A DNA stretch of 64,000 nt from Euzebya tangerina (GCF_003074135.1 NZ_PPDK01000001.1:1736001-1800000); one strand, 5' to 3'. Shown: positions 8,117-16,814, numbered from the stretch's first letter. Notes: generated by a model from the sequence alone, not told the origin. Numbers and translations: made by a program.

Positions 8117-8659
8117 ATGACGATGGACTTCCGACGACTCACCGACGACGACCTGCCGCTCATGCACGAGTGGCTGAACGAGCCAGGTGTGGTGGCCTGG
8201 TGGGAGGGCGAGGACGTCAGTTGGGACGCCGTCGTCGCGGAGTACGGGGCCCCCACCAGCGCACCGGTCGAGCACTGGATTGCCGTTGCTGACGGGCAGG
8301 ATGTCGGCTGGATCCAGTGCTACGCCATCGCCGAGCTGTTCGAGCACGAGGGGTACGACGCAGACGACCTGGCCGAGGCCCGCCACTGGCTGGAGCTGGG
8401 GATCCCGAACAGCGCCGCCGGCATCGACTATCTGATCGGCGCACCTGAGGCGCGGGGGAGGGGGCTCGGCAGTCAAATGATCGAGAGCTTCGTCGAGCAG
8501 ATCGTGTTCGGCCAGCACCCGACCTGGGATCCGTGCTGCGCCTCTCCCTACGAGGCCAACGAACCGTCCTGGAAGGCGCTCGCGGCAGCCGGCTTCGAGC
8601 ACCACGGCACGTTCGACGATGACGAGGGTCAGTGTCGACTGATGGCGAGGTGGCGCTGA
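8117..8659 (+). CDS. GNAT acetyltransferase of the aminoglycoside 6'-N-acetyltransferase type
   Basis: The product has 180 residues (ATG 8123 is an alternative start). It follows AAC(6')-Ib-like enzymes along its length: RLTDDDLPLMHEWLNEP, VAWWEG, the VGWIQCY strand, GIDYLIG, the acetyl-CoA loop ARGRGLGSQMI, and the C-terminal DP..(Y)EAN..S.KALAAAGFE. It would transfer acetyl from acetyl-CoA to an amino group. In environmental actinobacteria such chromosomal homologues may have another amine substrate, so resistance is not claimed. A hairpin overlaps the stop codon. Confidence 0.82.
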   Translation: MTMDFRRLTDDDLPLMHEWLNEPGVVAWWEGEDVSWDAVVAEYGAPTSAPVEHWIAVADGQDVGWIQCYAIAELFEHEGYDADDLAEARHWLELGIPNSAAGIDYLIGAPEARGRGLGSQMIESFVEQIVFGQHPTWDPCCASPYEANEPSWKALAAAGFEHHGTFDDDEGQCRLMARWR

Positions 8660-8677
8660 GCAACCTCAGCGACTTTC
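8654..8677 (+). terminator. Hairpin terminator of the GNAT gene
   Basis: CGCTGAG, a 4-base loop (CAAC), then CTCAGCG: a perfect 7-bp stem that includes the TGA stop. It is followed by a pyrimidine-rich ACTTTCT, so it is a plausible intrinsic terminator. Confidence 0.6.
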
Positions 8678-8684
8678 TGGTCAA

Positions 8685-8698
8685 GATTCGACCGAATC
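8685..8698. promoter_or_regulatory. 14-bp palindrome upstream of the cell-wall-binding gene
   Basis: GATTCG-AC-CGAATC, perfect 6-2-6 symmetry, lies 47 bases before the start of the 8745 gene. A half-site CGAATC recurs about 30 bases downstream. No cognate regulator is identified. Confidence 0.35.
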
Positions 8699-8744
8699 CG
8701 CCGAAGAGGAGATTCCGAAGCGTAGTCGAATCAAGGAGCCGAAC

Positions 8745-9503
8745 ATGTCACGTGCCAAGACGATGGGCCTGGTGCTCATCCTGCTGATGGGGTTGCTCGG
8801 CGTCGGGCAGATCGCCGTTGCCGACGAGAACGTCGACGACCCTGAAGCACCCGAGTTGCCAGACGATGACGACGATGACGATGACGACGACGACGATGAC
8901 AAGAACGACACCAACACCGACACCGGTGGTCCTCGTGTCGTGACCGACCGCGTGGCTGGCGAGACCCGGTTCGAGACCTCGGTCGCCATCAGCCAGTACG
9001 AGTTCCCCGGCGGTGCCTCCGAGGTGTACCTGGCCAACGCCGAGAGCTTCGCCGACGCCGTTGCTGCTGGCTCGCTGAAGAAGGGCCCCGTCCTGCTCGT
9101 GCCCAGCGAGGGCGAGATCCCGCAGGTTGTCCTCGATGAGATCGCTCGCCTGCACCCGCGCAAGGTCGTCGCGCTCGGCGGTGTCTTCGCCGTCAGCGAC
9201 GACGTGCTGGAGCAGGCCGCCGAAGCGGCCGGCCAGCGCGGCAACGGTCGACCCGATCATGACGACGACGAGTCCGATCACGACGACGACTCCGATCACG
9301 ACGACGAGTCCGATCACGACGACGAATCAGAGCACGACGGTGACGAGGGCGCTGGTGACGACGGTGATGACGGCCACCCGGGCGATGAGGGCGACGACGG
9401 TGATGAGGACGACGGTGACGAGGACGACGAGAGTGGCAGCGACGAAGAGACCGACGACGGTGGCGCGGCCGAGCAGCCCGGCGATGGCGAGGGCGAGGGG
9501 TAG
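8745..9503 (+). CDS. Secreted cell-wall-binding repeat 2 protein with Asp-rich and His/Asp-rich tails
   Basis: The 252-residue product starts with a signal peptide (hydrophobic about 8-25, AVADEN). A long run of Asp follows (about 39-52). A single CWB2 (PF04122) domain covers about 62-160 (RVAGETRFETSVAIS, then AVAAGSL and KVVALGGVFAVSDDV). The C-terminal third is a repeat of SDHDDD/E units, then Gly/Asp/Glu-rich sequence. CWB2 domains bind cell-wall polymer and usually occur as three copies; here there is one. The acidic and histidine repeats could bind Ca2+ or transition metals (inference). AAGGAG stands 8 bases before the ATG. Confidence 0.85.
   Translation: MSRAKTMGLVLILLMGLLGVGQIAVADENVDDPEAPELPDDDDDDDDDDDDDKNDTNTDTGGPRVVTDRVAGETRFETSVAISQYEFPGGASEVYLANAESFADAVAAGSLKKGPVLLVPSEGEIPQVVLDEIARLHPRKVVALGGVFAVSDDVLEQAAEAAGQRGNGRPDHDDDESDHDDDSDHDDESDHDDESEHDGDEGAGDDGDDGHPGDEGDDGDEDDGDEDDESGSDEETDDGGAAEQPGDGEGEG
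8866..8900 (+). repeat. GAC/GAT trinucleotide run encoding poly-Asp
   Basis: An uninterrupted series of GAT/GAC codons after the signal peptide of the cell-wall-binding protein. Such runs are prone to slippage in codon units. Confidence 0.8.
9256..9340 (+). repeat. 18-base tandem repeat encoding SDHDDD/E units
   Basis: Units of TCCGATCACGACGACGAC/G repeat about four to five times in frame, making the His/Asp-rich tail of the secreted protein. Confidence 0.75.
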
Positions 9504-9544
9504 GTAGCGAGGAGGAATGCACCTCACTCCTCATCCGATGCCCA

Positions 9545-9578
9545 CCGGGGGCGGAGCGCGAACTGCGCTCGCCTCCGG
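9545..9578. terminator. Bidirectional hairpin between convergent genes
   Basis: CCGGGGGC...GAGCGC, 5-base loop, GCGCTC then GCCTCCGG. This gives a 14-bp stem with one bulged base and one G-U pair, between the stops at 9503 and 9604. It probably terminates both genes. Confidence 0.6.
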
Positions 9579-9603
9579 CCCACCGACGCTCGCGCCGACC
9601 CCC

Positions 9604-10497
9604 TCAGATGATGCGGCGGGCGTCTTCCTCCGTTGGATCACCGACGACCGAGGGATGCAGGACACCGGCCAGCGCGCTCGCCGCTGCGGTGACCGCGGTC
9701 GGCGTACACCGGCTGAGCAGTCGAGTGGCGTCCAGCGCCCACAGCTCGGCACCGATGGATGTGCAGCGACGCTCCCATCGTCCCTGAGCATCGCTTGCGG
9801 CCTGCCCCAGCGAGTAGCCACAGGGCAGGAAGAGCACGACGTCCGGCGCTGCGCGCTCGATCTCCTGCCAGGTGATCCGGCGGGACATCGGGTCTGATGT
9901 GGCCAGGAGGTCTGTACCTCCGGCGACGTCGATCAGATCGGGTACCCAGTGGCCGGCGGCGTAGGGCGGGTCGCCCCAGTCCAGGGCCACCACACGACGA
10001 CGTGGCACGTCGGCAAGCGCCACCCGAGTGGCGTCGAGGGCGGCGCGGGCCGTCGCGATCACCTCCTCCGCGGCGCCCGTGGCCCCGGTTGCTCGGCCAA
10101 CCCGACGAAGATCGTCCCACAGGTCGTGCAGACGAACGGCGGTCAGCATCACCAGGTCCGTCCCGTCCGGCACGTCGCCACGGGCCACCTCACCGTTCAC
10201 CGCACACACGTCGCAGACGTCCTGGCTGAGCACGACGTCCGGCCGCAGCCGGTGCAGCGCCGCCCGGTCGGTCCGGTACAGCGAGTCACCCGAGGCCACC
10301 GAGGCCGACACCGCCGCATCGATCTCCGCAGCGCTCGACGACCTCGAGAGGCTCGAGCTGGTCAGCACCGGACGGCCCGATGCGATGGCGTGGTCGCACT
10401 CGTGAGACACGCCGACCAGTCGGTCGGCCAGCCCGAGCGCGGCCACGATGTCCGTGCCCGATGGGATCAGGCTCGCGATCGTGCCACTGCTCGCCAT
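9604..10497 (-). CDS. BtuF-like cobalamin/periplasmic-binding-fold protein
   Basis: A 297-residue protein of the TroA/BtuF fold starting MASSGTIASLIPSGTDIV. It has typical strands: IASLIPSGTDIVAALGLADRLVGVSHECDH, RPDVVLSQDVCDVCAV, and RRVVALDWGDPPYAAGHW. There is no signal peptide, and no permease or ATPase lies nearby. It therefore matches the stand-alone cytoplasmic cobalamin-binding-protein group rather than a transporter subunit. The DVCDVCAV cysteine pair is characteristic of that group. The ligand is unproven. TACGGT (10506-10511 on the complement) lies 8 bases before the ATG, consistent with leaderless transcription. Confidence 0.8.
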   Translation of the reverse strand: MASSGTIASLIPSGTDIVAALGLADRLVGVSHECDHAIASGRPVLTSSSLSRSSSAAEIDAAVSASVASGDSLYRTDRAALHRLRPDVVLSQDVCDVCAVNGEVARGDVPDGTDLVMLTAVRLHDLWDDLRRVGRATGATGAAEEVIATARAALDATRVALADVPRRRVVALDWGDPPYAAGHWVPDLIDVAGGTDLLATSDPMSRRITWQEIERAAPDVVLFLPCGYSLGQAASDAQGRWERRCTSIGAELWALDATRLLSRCTPTAVTAAASALAGVLHPSVVGDPTEEDARRII

Positions 10498-10650
10498 ACC
10501 CGGGCACCGTAGTCGATGGCTCGCTGGACGGCTGGCGCAACGCCGTCGAGCCCAGCATCGACACCACGCCGACCACGGGTCTGGCGATGCGCTCCCCACA
10601 GGTGGTCTAGCCTGCAATGGTCGACGTGCGACCCAACCGAAGGCGACACC

Positions 10651-11769
10651 ATGGCCAAGAGCATCGGGATACTCACTGCTGGCGGCGACGCCCCCGGCCT
10701 CAACGCTGCCATTCGGGCCATCGGCAAAGCGGCGCTGCGGACCCACGGCATGCAGGTGGTCGGGTTCCTGGACGGCTTCCGGGGCCTGATGGACAAGCGT
10801 CACATCAGGCTGGACTCCGACGCACTGTCGGGCATCCTCACGCAGGGCGGGACCATTCTCGGAACCAGCCGCAGCAAACCGCACAAGATGCAGATCGGTG
10901 ACCAGATCATCGACATGCGGGAAGCCATGGTCGAGAACACCCACCAGATGGGCGTCGAGGCCCTGATCTGCCTGGGCGGCGGTGGAACGCAGAAGAACGC
11001 CCTACGACTGGCCAAGCGAGGCATGAAGGTCATCACCCTGCCGAAGACCATCGACAACGACGTCTGGGGCACCGAGCGGACCTTCGGATTCGACACTGCG
11101 CTCAACATCGCAACCGAGGCGATCGACCGACTGCACTCAACAGCACACAGCCATCACCGCATCATCATCGTCGAGATCATGGGTCACAACACCGGATGGC
11201 TGGCCCTCGGCTCGGGCATCGCCGGCGGAGCAGACGTGGTCCTGCTCCCTGAGATCCCCTACGAGATCGACAAGATCGCCGAGAGCCTGACCCGCCGGAA
11301 GGCCAAGGGCAGCCGGTTCAGCATCGTCGCGGTCTCCGAGGGCGCCATCTCGGCGGACAAGGCCGAGGTGCTGAACACGCTGCGTGACGCGAAGGACAAC
11401 TCGAAGGGGGAGGAGAAGGAGGCCGCTCGAGCCAAACTGGCCGACTTCGAGCACACCCGAGAGGGCCACACCGCCCGACTGGCCGCCGAGCTCGAGCAGC
11501 TGACCGGCATCGAGACCAGGACCACGATCCTCGGTCACGTCCAGCGTGGTGGGACACCGTCGCCGAAGGACCGACTCCTCGCGACCCGTCTCGGCGTCGA
11601 AGCGGCATTGGCGGCCGCCGAAGACGACTTCGGCATCATGATCGCCGACCGCGACCGCACCACGACTCGGGTGCCTCTCGAGGAGGTGGCCGGGAACCGT
11701 CGCTCGGTCCCGCTCGACCATCCCTGGATCCTGACGGGTCGCCAGTTGGGCATGGGCTTCGGCGACTGA
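10651..11769 (+). CDS. pfkA: 6-phosphofructokinase
   Basis: Glycolytic enzyme converting fructose 6-phosphate to fructose 1,6-bisphosphate; 372 residues, cytoplasmic, homotetramer in the family. It has [16 protein letters not shown] at the N-terminus, the GGGGTQKNA nucleotide loop, and [12 protein letters not shown] with the catalytic TIDND aspartates. It also has [11 protein letters not shown] and [14 protein letters not shown]. The lysine before TIDND (PKTIDND) is the residue linked to PPi-type or group III enzymes, while the nucleotide loop has glycine where PPi enzymes have aspartate. The phosphate donor is therefore uncertain between ATP and PPi. A Lys/Glu-rich insertion precedes the GIETR segment. 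The leader contains GAAGG 10 bases before the ATG. Confidence 0.92.
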   Translation: MAKSIGILTAGGDAPGLNAAIRAIGKAALRTHGMQVVGFLDGFRGLMDKRHIRLDSDALSGILTQGGTILGTSRSKPHKMQIGDQIIDMREAMVENTHQMGVEALICLGGGGTQKNALRLAKRGMKVITLPKTIDNDVWGTERTFGFDTALNIATEAIDRLHSTAHSHHRIIIVEIMGHNTGWLALGSGIAGGADVVLLPEIPYEIDKIAESLTRRKAKGSRFSIVAVSEGAISADKAEVLNTLRDAKDNSKGEEKEAARAKLADFEHTREGHTARLAAELEQLTGIETRTTILGHVQRGGTPSPKDRLLATRLGVEAALAAAEDDFGIMIADRDRTTTRVPLEEVAGNRRSVPLDHPWILTGRQLGMGFGD

Positions 11770-11892
11770 GCCCTCCCGGCGGAGGTTGGCACGATCGGGA
11801 CGGCATCTGGCACGCCAGCGTGTGGCTCCGGCCATGGGGTCCCCGAAGACTGCGGGTCAGCCCACTCCGACCCGACGATGGAGGTTCCGTCA

Positions 11893-12273
11893 ATGTCCCA
11901 GCCCACCCCTGCGGCGTTCTTCGCCGCCCGACTGGCGAACGAGACCGACTGCGCGGACGTGCACCTCTGGATGAGACGGGATCCGGACTCTGTGGTGGTG
12001 CTCGACGTCCGCAGTCGCGAGGCCTTCGACGACGGACACGTCCCGGGTGCGGTCAGCCTGCCGCACCAGCAGATCACCGCCGAGGCGTTGGCTGCTCTTG
12101 GACGTGATGTGACCTTCGTCACGTACTGCTGGGGTCCGCACTGCAACGGTGCGACCAAGGGTGCTGCGGCCATCGCCGCCCTGGGGCGGCCGGTCAAGGA
12201 GATGCTGGGCGGGGTGTGGGGTTGGGGGCAGGAGGGCTACGACCTGGCCGTGTCGGAGGTTTCCCGTCGGTGA
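11893..12273 (+). CDS. Rhodanese-domain protein
   Basis: A single rhodanese domain of 126 residues. It has VVLDVRSREAFDDGHVPGAVSLPH in the first half. The active-site loop follows FVTYC as CWGPHCNGATK, with the catalytic cysteine first. It belongs to the small family with WGPxCNGAT loops and GGVWGW near the end. Sulfurtransferase activity is possible, with substrate unknown. GGAGGT lies 8 bases upstream of the ATG. The stop overlaps the GTG of the next gene, implying coupled expression with the DJ-1 family protein. Confidence 0.88.
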   Translation: MSQPTPAAFFAARLANETDCADVHLWMRRDPDSVVVLDVRSREAFDDGHVPGAVSLPHQQITAEALAALGRDVTFVTYCWGPHCNGATKGAAAIAALGRPVKEMLGGVWGWGQEGYDLAVSEVSRR

Positions 12274-12887
12274 GCGCCGCCTCCGTCACCATCGGGATCC
12301 TGCTCTTCGACGGGTGTGACGTGATGGACGTCACCGGCCCGTATGAGGTGTTCCTGACCGCCGAGCGATTGGCTGGTCGCGAGGGCCGGGGCGGCCTGTT
12401 CGAGGTGAGGACGCTCTCAGCGGACGGCCAGGCTGTGGTGGGCTACGGCGGGCTCGGCCTGGTGCCCAGCCACGGGGACGTCCCCTCCGCCGACGATCTG
12501 GATGTCCTGGTGGTTCCTGGTCTGATCGATCTCGATGCGGCTCTGGCCGATCAGCCGTTCGTCGACGCGATCCGTGCGGCCTCGGCGGCGGCGGGTGTCA
12601 CCGCGTCGGTGTGCACCGGCACGTTCCTGCTGTCAGCCGCGGGTGTGCTGGGTGACCTACCGGTCACGACCCACTGGGAGGACGCGGCCGATCTGGCAGC
12701 CCGGCGTGATGGCGGTGCGGTCAGGGACGACGTGCGCTGGGTCGACAGTGGCGCTGTCGTGACGTCCGGCGGGCTGTCCAGCGGGATCGCGATGGCCCTG
12801 CACCTGGTGAACCGCTTTGCGGATCGTGAGCTGGCGGAGGCAACCGCACGACAGCTCGACTACGTGTGGACGGAGTCGCGACCCTAG
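12270..12887 (+). CDS. DJ-1/PfpI (class I glutamine amidotransferase-like) protein, isonitrile hydratase-like
   Basis: The GTG at 12270 overlaps the rhodanese stop; 205 residues. It has the DJ-1 fold with the nucleophile elbow ASVCTGTFLLSAAGVL and the downstream TTHWEDAADL, as in isonitrile hydratases and the N-terminal domains of FtrA-type regulators. No AraC DNA-binding domain follows, so it is a free enzyme or chaperone-like protein. Coupling to a rhodanese suggests a sulfur or electrophile detoxification role (inference). Its stop TAG overlaps the stop of the convergent methyltransferase by two bases. Confidence 0.85.
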   Translation: MSAASVTIGILLFDGCDVMDVTGPYEVFLTAERLAGREGRGGLFEVRTLSADGQAVVGYGGLGLVPSHGDVPSADDLDVLVVPGLIDLDAALADQPFVDAIRAASAAAGVTASVCTGTFLLSAAGVLGDLPVTTHWEDAADLAARRDGGAVRDDVRWVDSGAVVTSGGLSSGIAMALHLVNRFADRELAEATARQLDYVWTESRP

Positions 12888-13558
12888 GAGTCCTCGACGG
12901 ACCCCGAGGCGTCGGTCGCGCTCGCCTCAGGCCGCCCCGGCGTTCGAGCCCACACCCCCCAGACCGGATCCTTCCCTCGCGTCGGGCGCTGCGAGACCGT
13001 GATCTCACCGAATCCCCCGGCCCGCTGGATGTAGGCTGCCGCGATGCGCGGACGCTCGGACTCCGCGGCGTAGAGCCACCCGGCGATCGCCTTGGTGGGG
13101 AAGAGCCGGTTGGAGAAGGTGCAGCACCACAGCCCGCCGGGTACCAACACCCGACCGACATCACGGACCACCTCGACCGGTCGCGTGAGGTAGTCCACCG
13201 AGACCGTGCAGACCACCGCGTCGAAGCTGTGGTCATCGAACGGCAACACCGGATCGGCGTTCAGGTCGTGGACGACCACCTCGTCGGCCATGGGGTTGGC
13301 GGCCAGCTCCTCGTCGTTCATGCCGAGCACGGTCAGGTGATCGGGTGCCTGCCGGAGGTGACTCACCCATGAGCTGCACAGGTCCAGCACCCGGCCGTCC
13401 GCACCGAGTTGCTCGTACAACTCCCCGACCGCCTCGACCGCGCCGTCGTCGATGTGCTGCACCATGCGCGTCATCGCGTAGAAGTGCGAATCGGGCCGCT
13501 CGTCCTGCCGGGCGAAGAAGCCGGCCGGGAAGGGGTCGGGGTCGGGCGTCGCTGCCAT
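12884..13558 (-). CDS. Class I SAM-dependent methyltransferase
   Basis: The product has 224 residues from MAATPDPDPFPAGFF. It carries a SAM-binding GRVLDLCSSWVSHL motif (in place of the usual DxGxGxG), VLGMNDEEL, then FDDHSFDAVVCTVSVDYLTRP and VLVPGGLWCCTFSNRLFP. This is Methyltransf_11-like, with the glycine-rich loop replaced by CSSW, as in a known group of uncharacterised actinobacterial and algal proteins. A much longer frame continues upstream but reads antisense through the neighbouring hydrolase. Substrate unknown. Confidence 0.85.
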   Translation of the reverse strand: MAATPDPDPFPAGFFARQDERPDSHFYAMTRMVQHIDDGAVEAVGELYEQLGADGRVLDLCSSWVSHLRQAPDHLTVLGMNDEELAANPMADEVVVHDLNADPVLPFDDHSFDAVVCTVSVDYLTRPVEVVRDVGRVLVPGGLWCCTFSNRLFPTKAIAGWLYAAESERPRIAAAYIQRAGGFGEITVSQRPTRGKDPVWGVWARTPGRPEASATDASGSVEDS

Positions 13559-13642
13559 GTCACGACGGTGCCCACTCCGGACGGCGGTGACCCGAGCTGA
13601 CCCGTCAGCGCACGTCGCTGGTGGACGCGGCACAGTGGTTCG

Positions 13643-14527
13643 ATGCCGGAGGAGACGTCTGCACCCACGCGGCCGACCGACCGCCAGCTGGTGCTGGCCA
13701 GCAAGCTCCGTGAGGAACGGACCAACCTCCGTCGGCTGGCCGAGACCCGCGGGTGGGTGGGCGGGTTCCGAGCCCCCCATCGCGACCTCGCCCTCGCCAC
13801 CGACGACGGTGAGACACTCGCGGCATCGTGGCTGCCGGGACCGGCCGCCGACACCGCAGTCCTGCTGCTCCACGGCTTCGGTGCCCATCGAGCCAAACCG
13901 TCCTACGCGCTCCTGGCTGATCACCTGGCCAGCTCCGTCAACGTGCTGGCCATCGATCTTCGAGGCCACGGTGGCTCCACCGGTCGATCGACCCTTGGCG
14001 CCGAGGAGTGGCGGGACGTCGCAGCCGGCGCGAGGGCGCTGCGACGACGAGGTCAGCGGACGATCGTCGCGGTCGGGCTGTCGCTGGGCGCAACAGCGAT
14101 CTGCCACGCCCTGGGGCGGCGCGTGGATCTCGATGGCGTGGTGCTGATCTCCGGCAGCGCGCGCCACTGGGATCTGACCCAGCCGGGCATGCGAGCCCTC
14201 CACGGCCTGTGGTCCTCGACCGTCAAACGGTGGGCCTGGGAACGGGTCGGCCGGTTCCGCATGGTGGCCCCGGATCAGATCACGCCATACCCCGATCCGG
14301 TCGAGTTGCTGGCCGGTGTGACCGCACCGACGATGGTCATCCACGGCGAGGACGACGAGTACTTCTCGATGGAGCACGCGGAGTTGCTCGTGAACGGGGT
14401 GGCTGGTCCTGCCGAGCTGTGGCGGGAGCCGGTCGGGTTCGGCCACGCGGAGGACGGCATCACCCCGGCGTTCGCGGCCCGGCTGACGCAGGCCATCACC
14501 AGGATGGCGACGACGGGGACCACGTGA
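13643..14527 (+). CDS. Alpha/beta-hydrolase
   Basis: A 294-residue soluble serine hydrolase. An N-terminal helical extension of about 60 residues leads into AVLLLHGFGAHR (oxyanion strand) and AIDLRGHGGST. The nucleophile elbow is GLSLGAT, the acid lies in VIHGEDDEYF, and the catalytic histidine in GFGHAEDG, so the triad is complete. It could be an esterase, lipase or lysophospholipase-like enzyme. It is divergent from the methyltransferase with 84 bases between. Substrate unknown. Confidence 0.88.
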   Translation: MPEETSAPTRPTDRQLVLASKLREERTNLRRLAETRGWVGGFRAPHRDLALATDDGETLAASWLPGPAADTAVLLLHGFGAHRAKPSYALLADHLASSVNVLAIDLRGHGGSTGRSTLGAEEWRDVAAGARALRRRGQRTIVAVGLSLGATAICHALGRRVDLDGVVLISGSARHWDLTQPGMRALHGLWSSTVKRWAWERVGRFRMVAPDQITPYPDPVELLAGVTAPTMVIHGEDDEYFSMEHAELLVNGVAGPAELWREPVGFGHAEDGITPAFAARLTQAITRMATTGTT

Positions 14528-14583
14528 GCGATCGTGTCCCTCGAGTCGGGTGAGCAGGATCCGACGGGACCACGCCGGATGGG

Positions 14584-15234
14584 TCAGCTGACGAGATCTG
14601 CGATGGCCTGCTCGATCGGGATTGGCCCACCGACGAGTTCGGCGATGTGGCCGGCCGTCCGGGGCTCGGTCAGCATCGCGGCGAGGACCAACGCGACGTC
14701 CTCGCGAGTCACCGCGCCCCGGTCGACGTGGCGGGCCAGCGACACGGTCCCCGTTGCGGGGTCGTCGGTCAGGCGGCCAGGCCGGACGATCGTCCACGCC
14801 AGATCACTGTCCATGACGGCTTCGTCCGCCCGGGCCTTGGCGCGGAGGTACACCTCGAAGACGTCGTCACCCTCCGGTGGGTCATCAGTGCCCATGGCAC
14901 TGACCATCACGTACCGGTCGACACCGGCGCGCAGCGCGGCATCCCGCAGCTTGACCGCTGCCTCGTAGTCCACCGTCTCCTTGCGGGCGGCACCGCTGCC
15001 CGGGCCGGCCCCTGCGGCGAACACCACGGCATCGGCGCCTGCGATGGCCGTTGCGTACTCGTCGGCGTCGGCTGCCTCGAGGTCGAGGAGGACGCTCTCC
15101 GCCCCGACCTCCGACAGATCGGCCCGCTGGTCCTCCGATCTGATCAGACCACTGACCTGATGGCCTCGTCCACTCATGATGCGGCTCAGGTGCAGGGCGA
15201 TCTGTCCGTGCCCTCCGGCGATGACGATGTGCAT
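14584..15234 (-). CDS. NAD(P)-binding atypical short-chain dehydrogenase (NmrA/YwnB-like)
   Basis: The product has 216 residues starting MHIVIAGGHGQIALHL, the GxxGxxG nucleotide-binding motif. VFAAGAGPGSGAARKETVDYEA and VMVSAMGTDD follow, then a WTIVRPGRLTD segment. It is an atypical SDR like YwnB or BlvrB: it lacks the usual YxxxK pair and probably binds NADPH as a reductase or redox sensor. It is divergent from the PPOX gene with a 57-base gap. Substrate unknown. Confidence 0.88.
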   Translation of the reverse strand: MHIVIAGGHGQIALHLSRIMSGRGHQVSGLIRSEDQRADLSEVGAESVLLDLEAADADEYATAIAGADAVVFAAGAGPGSGAARKETVDYEAAVKLRDAALRAGVDRYVMVSAMGTDDPPEGDDVFEVYLRAKARADEAVMDSDLAWTIVRPGRLTDDPATGTVSLARHVDRGAVTREDVALVLAAMLTEPRTAGHIAELVGGPIPIEQAIADLVS

Positions 15235-15291
15235 GCCCCCTACCTACCCTGACCTACGATGGGATCAACCCGCCGAGCGAGGAGCCACCAC

Positions 15292-15714
15292 ATGGATCTG
15301 CAGACCGCCATCGCCTGGGCCGAGGATCGGAAGCACGCCGTACTGATCACGCTCCGTCAGGACGGGCGGGCCCAGTCCAGCGACATCTACTACGTCGCTC
15401 AGGACGGTTCGATGCTGATCTCGGTCACCGACAGCCGCGCGAAGACGACGAACATGCGACGCGACGACCGTGTGGTGCTGCACCTCACCGAGCCGGAGAC
15501 CTGGTCCTACGTGTCCTTCGACGGAACGGTCGAGCTGTCACCGGTGACCACCGATGTCGGCGACGACACCAACGACCGTCTGGTCGCCTACTACCGGGCC
15601 AGCGCCGCCAAGGAGCATCCGAACTGGGATGAGTACCGGCAGGCCATGGTCGATGAGGGACGCCTCCTGGTCACCTTCACGCCGACCTCTGCTGTCGGGC
15701 AGATCAACGGGTAG
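15292..15714 (+). CDS. PPOX-class (pyridoxamine-phosphate-oxidase-fold) F420- or flavin-dependent protein
   Basis: A 140-residue split beta-barrel protein. HAVLITLRQDGRAQSSDIYYVAQDG is the cofactor-facing start. TDSRAKTTNMRRDDRVVLHL and WSYVSFDGTVEL are typical of actinobacterial PPOX proteins related to Rv1155, many of which use F420. GAGGAG is 8 bases before the ATG, and a TACGAT hexamer at 15256-15261 suits a short leader. The cofactor (F420 against FMN) is inferred from the family only. Confidence 0.87.
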   Translation: MDLQTAIAWAEDRKHAVLITLRQDGRAQSSDIYYVAQDGSMLISVTDSRAKTTNMRRDDRVVLHLTEPETWSYVSFDGTVELSPVTTDVGDDTNDRLVAYYRASAAKEHPNWDEYRQAMVDEGRLLVTFTPTSAVGQING

Positions 15715-15731
15715 GGGAGGGGGCCAGCCGT

Positions 15732-15749
15732 CGCGGGGTCAGACCCGCG
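15732..15749. terminator. Hairpin between convergent genes
   Basis: CGCGGG, 6-base loop, CCCGCG, then GGTTTGCT. It lies between the PPOX stop (15714) and the stop of the convergent hydrolase (15756), so it may serve both strands. Confidence 0.5.
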
Positions 15750-15755
15750 GTTTGC

Positions 15756-16814
15756 TCAGGGTGCCTCGGTCACGAAGGTGAGGAACCGCTCATTGAAGTC
15801 GTCCGCGTGATCGATGTGGGGACCGTGGCCGCCTCCGTCGTAGACGACCTCCTCGATCCAGCCCCCTGCCGCCGCGTACGCCTCCAGGACGTCTCGGGTC
15901 TGGCTGACCATCTCCTGCACCGGGAAGGCCTCTTCCCCGGGATAGCCGGGAACCACGCCGGCCAGGCCGAGCGCCGCGATGTCCCACCCCGACCCGTCGG
16001 CCACGACCAGATCGGCCGAACCGCGGTGCCACATGATCGGCGGCTTCGGATCGACGTCGACGATGCCGGAGGTGTCCAGATAGAGCGGGGAGAGAGCATT
16101 GAGGATTCCGGTCGTCCCCGGTGCGAACCCCGGCCAGTTGTCACTGGCGGTCGCATCCCCCGGGTATCCCTCGTCGCCCAGCAGCGATGCGAGCACCTCG
16201 TCCGCCAGTTCGAGCTCGCGCTCCTCGTCCATGCTGAACTCAGCCGACCAGTAGAACGCCCGCATGACGTTGCGGATCCCCAGCGGATGGTCGAGGCCGG
16301 TGTCTCCGGCTCTCAGCTGCGCCACCATGTCGGGGTTCCCGCCCCCACCACCGGTCCCGGCGGCGTCCGCCGTGATCAGGGTGCCATCACGGCGTGTTCC
16401 GGCGAAGCCGTAGGGCGAGACCGTTCCGATCAGGCTGAGCGACGCCACACGTTCCGGATGGTCGATGAGGGCCTGCATGATCGCGCCGCCACCCGTGGAC
16501 CAGCCAGCCAGGTGGGCCGGCTCCGTCACCCCGAGTGCGTCGAGCAGCGCCATCGTGTCGTCGGACCAGTCGCGCAGGCCCCGGGTGGCGTCCAGTGCAA
16601 CCTTCTCCGAACCGCCGAACCCACGCATGTCCGGCGCGATGAAGCGATGGCTGTCGGGGCAGGCGGCCATCTGGTCGTCCATGAACCGGCAGGTGGAGAG
16701 GTTCCCGTGCAGCAGGACGACAGGGACACCGTCCTCCGGTCCGGCGGCTGTGTACCGCATCTCGATGCGGTCGGTCTGGATGGTGTGTTCGGTCACGCCG
16801 GGGGGCAGGGGCAT
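15756..16814 (-). CDS. Alpha/beta-hydrolase
   Basis: A 352-residue hydrolase. It has VPVVLLHGNLSTCRFMDD, FIAPDMRGFGGSE, the nucleophile elbow GWSTGGG, and the terminal histidine in GGGHGPHID. A long cap region (about 150-290) contains a Gly-rich stretch, GTGGGGGNPD. GAGGAGA precedes the ATG. The elbow Ser-Thr and the large cap resemble proline iminopeptidase-like or epoxide/ester hydrolases, but the substrate cannot be named. The next gene on the strand, 42 bases upstream, is a quinone oxidoreductase that may share its transcript. Confidence 0.87.
   Translation of the reverse strand: MPLPPGVTEHTIQTDRIEMRYTAAGPEDGVPVVLLHGNLSTCRFMDDQMAACPDSHRFIAPDMRGFGGSEKVALDATRGLRDWSDDTMALLDALGVTEPAHLAGWSTGGGAIMQALIDHPERVASLSLIGTVSPYGFAGTRRDGTLITADAAGTGGGGGNPDMVAQLRAGDTGLDHPLGIRNVMRAFYWSAEFSMDEERELELADEVLASLLGDEGYPGDATASDNWPGFAPGTTGILNALSPLYLDTSGIVDVDPKPPIMWHRGSADLVVADGSGWDIAALGLAGVVPGYPGEEAFPVQEMVSQTRDVLEAYAAAGGWIEEVVYDGGGHGPHIDHADDFNERFLTFVTEAP

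Noticed and set aside
9256-9340. CRISPR-like regular repeat
   Set aside because: Units are contiguous coding repeats without unique spacers.
13559-14797. Upstream extension of the methyltransferase frame
   Set aside because: Reads antisense through the alpha/beta-hydrolase; the real start at 13558 begins the recognisable protein.
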